A DNA stretch of 64,000 nt from Cricetomys ansorgei. Lineage: Eukaryota > Chordata > Mammalia > Rodentia > Nesomyidae. Both the position numbers and the translations under genes were made by a program. Position 1 is the stretch's first letter. The number at the start of each line of letters is the position of its first letter. This document shows positions 59,816-64,000 of this stretch, one piece after another. The stretch is taken from the NCBI GenBank assembly GCA_026225945.1, contig JAMJFZ010001134.1, positions 248,001 through 312,000 of the forward strand, read 5' to 3'. The notes below the pieces were generated by a model, which was given only the letters and a program-made list of their open reading frames with translations, made no database searches and was not told the origin of the DNA.

Positions 59816-60180
59816 TATGTTGTGGTCAATTGAGTATCATCCATTTCATTCCTTCCCTACGATACACATTTTCTTCTGTCTCTCTTAATCTTACTCCTGG
59901 TGTCCCTTACTTTTTTCTCATCCTTCCTTTCATGTTTTATTTTCCCTTTTCTCTCAGAAATTGGGTCATCAATAAACCGAGAAGCAGGTGGAGTTAAGAA
60001 ACACAGGCTTGTCGGAAGAGGTTTCTGCTTCAGAGCCACATCCCTGGAACATTACAAGGGATCTGGAGTGACTGCCATAGACATATGCTACCTGATTTTG
60101 TGTACAAGGAAAGCAAATAGCCAAAGACAGTCTTCTCCCTCATGGTGACTCTTAAGAGAACTCCCCTAAAATGACCAGTC
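59816..60180 (+). repeat. Module 3' end fragment
   Basis: ATCCATTTCATTCCTTCCC, a long pyrimidine tract, CTCAGAAATTGGGTCATC and AGCAGGTGGAGTTAAG match the end of M1 (23060-23200). Copy 1 has lost this piece next to its inversion. Confidence 0.75.
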
Positions 60181-61548
60181 ATATACTGAACCATTGAGGC
60201 AGATTTTGACTGTACTATGCCTTCTCTAACAATCTCCAACAACATTGAAATCACAACAGATATACAGCAAGGGTAATAATGGATTCTCCTGACTAGGTTA
60301 CTTTGCTACTTATCCAGGGAGAATACCTAGTGTCAAGGGTTGAAAAAACACTTTTTCTTGCTCTGTCCTGTCCATTGATATCATTTGGAAGAATAATTGC
60401 TTACCGGAGGCTCTAAAATTTAAACTTATTTGAATCTGTTTTCTAAGATGATTGTGTGTATTTGTGTGTTTGTGTATGTGTGTGTGTGTTTGTTTCTAGT
60501 ACATGTTTGTGAGTTCATGCATTTATTCCTTTTGAGTCTCCTCGACAAGATTCTACTCCTTAGAGACTCCAGAAATGTAACAGCATCCAACTGAAAATAG
60601 ATCAGAGGGTACATGTAGGTTCTAGCCTTGAACCATTGGAAAGATTTGAGTTTTAGGTGGTCTTTCTAAATTCCCATGAGACTCATGGCCCAAACCTGAG
60701 AAGCTGGATTCCTAACAGGTACACAGCTGCCTTGAGCATTGTCCTATTTCCAATAGGAAGTCTGAAAGTCTCTTGGTTTGGTTGGGTCTTGGTGGTGTAT
60801 TGGCCTGTGGAGAAGAAAGGGGTTGTAACAGGCCTGATCATAGATCATAATGGTTGCCTGGCAATGCCTAGGAGACTGATAGGTTGGAGATGCAAGGACA
60901 CTGCCTGGTAGACAAGGGGGCAGGAGGCATGTAATGTTTCTTCTTTGCATCTGTCCTTCTCCCCACAACAGAGACCTGGAGCGACCTGACCCTGCAGGTG
61001 AAATTGGGTCCCTGGATCCTTATAGGACCTGTTGTGGATGAAGTGTGGCAGAATTCACCTGAACCAAAATGGAATGGCAACTGAAGGAACCAGCCTGGAT
61101 ACATGAACAAGTTTGAGGTGTTTTTGCTTAATTTCTCAACTTCCATCAGACTTAGTGCTCAGACCTGACAAACCATAGCCCTCACAGGTACACAAAGCAT
61201 CCTTGTGCATTGCTTTTTCCATTGCAAGGCTTCTTCTCCCAGTAATGGTAGCAGTTATGTGTATAGAGTCCCAGTGAAACGAGTGGTGATTTTTGGTGAG
61301 GTATCTGCCAAACTTCTCTTGTGACTGTAGTTCTGTGACACCACCACACAGCTTACTTACATCTTAGGTTTCACCTGAAGCATTCTTTGCAGGCCTTCTT
61401 CACCTGGAAGTTTGGATTTCAGCTGTTTTGCAAGGTATCAGCACACCCAGTTCCTGCCTGACAGCTCTAGTGATCTCTGACATGAGCAGAGTCAAGGTGA
61501 ATTCAGCAGGATCTATGGGGAGGCTCACGTCAAAATGTCCTAGCTGAG

Positions 61549-61565
61549 CCACAAGAGGGCAATGT
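61549..61565 (+). promoter_or_regulatory. CTCF-like site
   Basis: CCACAAGAGGGCAATGT, one base different from the M2 copy at 29256-29272; the core is retained. Confidence 0.45.
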
Positions 61566-63676
61566 ACAGTCCCTGATCCCCAAGTATTTTTTTTTCTGTG
61601 GAAATCTATGGCATGGGTTTTCTGGAGCATTCCTTAGTACCTATACATCAACTTTTCGGCCTCCCAGTTGCCTTGAATTGAATGAAGTTTCCCAGGTATT
61701 GCAATTAAGGAGTCCCTTGTTCTGTGACGCACAGGTCCTGAATCTACTACCCATTACTACCCACACCTTCACCCCTGCCAAGAATCTCCTTATCTACCTA
61801 CATGCCCACAACTTTCCTAACCTGTAAGTAATGCTGCCAATTTGGAGTCTGTATTTTTTTTTTACTCAGTAAAGGTCATAAAGAGTTGTTCCAAGGCCTA
61901 AGGTACTTAACATTATTGGTGCTCTAGTGTAATCAAGTAGACCTGTTTTGCAGATTCTGCCAGCACATCCCTGTCTTTCAGTGCTGTATCTTGCTACACA
62001 GGGGTGACTCATTTCTACTGTAGTCCTGTCAGCTCTGAAGTGCTGTGGGGCAAAAACAGGATCCATCTGATTCTTGTCCCACAGGCTGAGGTCTGCCACA
62101 GTGCTGGCCCAGTGCCACAGAATTTGGCTTGCTCTAATCTGGAAGCAAAGCCTTCGAGGTCTTAAGTGTTAGTCAGGATTGTGAGGATCACCTTGCAAGT
62201 GACTGTATATTTGTGTTGAATCAGCATTGAAGAAGGGAAACTTATTCCACATGCCAGAGTGCACAAGGCCACCCACAATCTCCCTAGTTTTTGGATGATG
62301 CTCACCAGTAGCTCACACAGCTCACTTCCAGGAACCACACATGCTACAAAAAAATGTTTCATGTCTGTGCGCAAATTGTCAGGGCAACACTGCCATGATT
62401 GTCATATGTGTTTTATCCATTTTACTCCCTTACTACAGTCTTCATTTCCTCCTTGCTCATTTTTGTATACCTCCTATGCTCTCTGATTTTATTTTTCTTC
62501 TGGTGTTTAAATTTTTTCATCAGAAAATTGGATTCTTTTTGAGTTTGGCTGCAGGTGGTGTTCAGGATCACTGACCTGAGAGAAAGCATTTCTGCTCCAG
62601 AACCACAACCCTAGTACCCTAAAATTTTCTTCGTTGCACCACCATGGACATATGCATCCTATTTTTTGGGTTCACAGGGCAATTAGCCCAAGACATTCTT
62701 TTGGCTCACTACACCCTATATGACTGCTTAGTAGCAGGTTGTGCTGAGCAATGCCAAAATTGGCCAAGCAGGCACTGTACCAAGTTGTCAGGGTTAGACT
62801 CTCCATGCCTTCCTTAAAGTGCCTCCTGCTGTGATTCTCAACACCCATGCATGAAGCATACTTTTTGATTCTCCTGATTTCTTCACCTTATATATTACAA
62901 AAGGAGAACACCCAGTTGGAAAGGTCAAAATGTACCTTTATCTTGCTCTTGCCTGTCCAGTGATATCTTCTGGAAGAGAAATTAATTAGAAGACGCTCAA
63001 AAATTAACAATATGTAGAATCTGGGGTCCAAGAAGACTGTGTGTATCTGTGTGTGTGTTCATTCTTCTTGAGTTCACTATTGAGTAATCTATGCCCCAGA
63101 GATCCCTGATAGTGCCAGAAAGGTTGCTGTGGGTAGCAGTCATAATGGTCATGTCAGAGTTGTCTGGGAATGTCAGGTTGTTTTGTGTAGGAGAGGACCT
63201 TTAGAGCTCCATCCCTCAGCACAAGATCAAGTGGTCATAATATCTGGATGTGCCCATGTAGTGCTGTGACCAGTTATGGCTCAGATGATGAGACTAATTC
63301 CATGGCAACAGTGTGAATGATGGTAAGAACAGTCCTGTGGAGTGGCTGCCATGACACTTCTGAGAACTCAGAGCAGTTGCAGCCTGAGGGAGCTCCCTTT
63401 GCAGCATCAAAGTGGTTTACCACAGGAGGAGATGGAAAGCAATGATGGGAATATCTCCATCAGGCAAGAAAAATAATCTTTTTCTAAGGGCCAACATGGA
63501 CAGTCTCATCCCCATGGAGTTGGGTCTCTAGGGATTCTCAGCTGATGGTACGAAGGGTACTTATGGTGTAGTGAAAATCATTACCCACGTGTACCTGGTA
63601 TATCATGTGATTTCAAGACAGGCCTTATTTCTCTGCATGAACAAGACTATGACTATACATATGAGTGAGGAATATA

Positions 63677-63822
63677 GATAAAGAGAGCAATGGAAAGAAA
63701 GAGAGGAGACTGAGACAGAGAGGGGAGAGAAAGAGAGAGACAGAGAGAAAGAGAGAGAGAGAGAAAGAAGAAGGAAGGAAGGAAGGGAGGGAGGGAGGGA
63801 GGGAGGGAGGGAGGAAGGGAGA
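63677..63822. repeat. (GA)n / (GGAA)n / (GGGA)n purine microsatellite
   Basis: A long polypurine run. The Arg/Glu/Lys-rich plus frame and the Ser/Leu/Pro-rich minus frame over it are artefacts. Confidence 0.95.
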
Positions 63823-64000
63823 ATATGAATATGGGATGGTGGTCAAATCCATTCTCACATGACAGCTACTTATTCCTATTCCTTGGTTGTAGGCCACAGG
63901 AGAGAAAGGATGAAGGTGCCATGAGAGGTTCCTATGATGCAGGGCTTCAGATTGCTTCATGATTTCTGGTGGGAACAGTCCAGAATGTATGTTCTCCCTA

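Larger units (their letters stand above)
60640..63960 (+). repeat. Recurrent module, copy M2'
   Basis: Counterpart of M2 (28380-31640) in all landmarks, including the CTCF-like word at 61549-61565, the CTCAGTAAAGGTCATAAAG word, the pyrimidine tract near 62410-62520 and the purine microsatellite at 63677-63822. Confidence 0.85.
50660..64000 (+). repeat. Segmental duplication copy 2 (pairs with 20015-31900)
   Basis: Homology begins at GGCCAAG near 50680 and runs to the window end, so copy 2 is probably truncated by the edge and not by biology. Compared with copy 1 it carries a longer L1 piece (54017-55080), a B1-like insertion (55270-55380) and an extra stretch at 59006-60180. The CpG-rich first exon and GC minisatellite of copy 1 have no clear counterpart upstream of it. 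Confidence 0.9.

Noticed and set aside
63625..63960. 111-residue Ser/Leu/Pro-rich minus frame and Arg/Glu-rich plus frame
   Set aside because: They translate a polypurine microsatellite.

Overview
This is mammalian, rodent-type DNA. It contains B1, B4/ID-like and B2/B3-like SINE remnants, several antisense L1 fragments, many microsatellites, long AT-rich stretches and one strong CpG-rich stretch. A murid such as mouse or rat fits best, but the species cannot be fixed from the sequence alone. There are no bacterial-style genes, and most open frames are short and accidental. The window is dominated by tandem and inverted duplications.

Layout. Positions 1-690 are plain AT-rich sequence. 700-5225 is a very degenerate satellite built on TGACATCATAATT-like words, split by unrelated sequence at about 1776-3030. 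5230-5764 is an inverted copy of 44933-45466. 5765-10700 is a four-unit tandem array (about 1.31 kb per unit) that reads as protein-like sequence on the minus strand, with a GPLTLSI..DWSF motif repeated eight times. 10730-12400 continues on the minus strand as further protein-like sequence and a possible 5' exon near a small CpG-enriched patch. Together 5.8-12.4 kb looks like one minus-strand gene, or a decaying gene, of a family I do not recognise.

12.4-16.95 kb is mostly featureless apart from a B1 element, a purine microsatellite and a weak CAGGCACC minisatellite. 16.95-17.9 kb is a minisatellite of roughly 105-bp units. 18.38-19.71 kb is a GC-rich minisatellite full of GGGCGGGGC. Directly after it, at 19.72-20.25 kb, lies what looks like a CpG-island first exon with an ATG, a good splice donor, and a good splice acceptor 244 bp further on. 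Joined, these give a 38-residue frame.

From about 20.0 kb to 31.9 kb the sequence is repeated in the same orientation at 50.66-64.0 kb, an offset of 30.6-32.3 kb. Inside each copy, and also at 31.9-36.05 kb, an older module of 2.4-3.3 kb recurs. Most of these modules contain a CTCF-like CCACAAGAGGGCAGTGT word at the same place. Shorter relatives of the module lie at 44.6-45.5, 47.25-47.9 and 48.5-48.7 kb. 36.05-39.98 kb is a long antisense L1 ORF2 relic; other L1 pieces lie at 24.1, 46.6 and 54.0 kb. Two local inversions (23.63-24.06 and 27.52-27.94 kb) distinguish duplicate copies. The whole window reads as a rapidly rearranging segmental-duplication cluster with one or two candidate lineage-specific transcription units.
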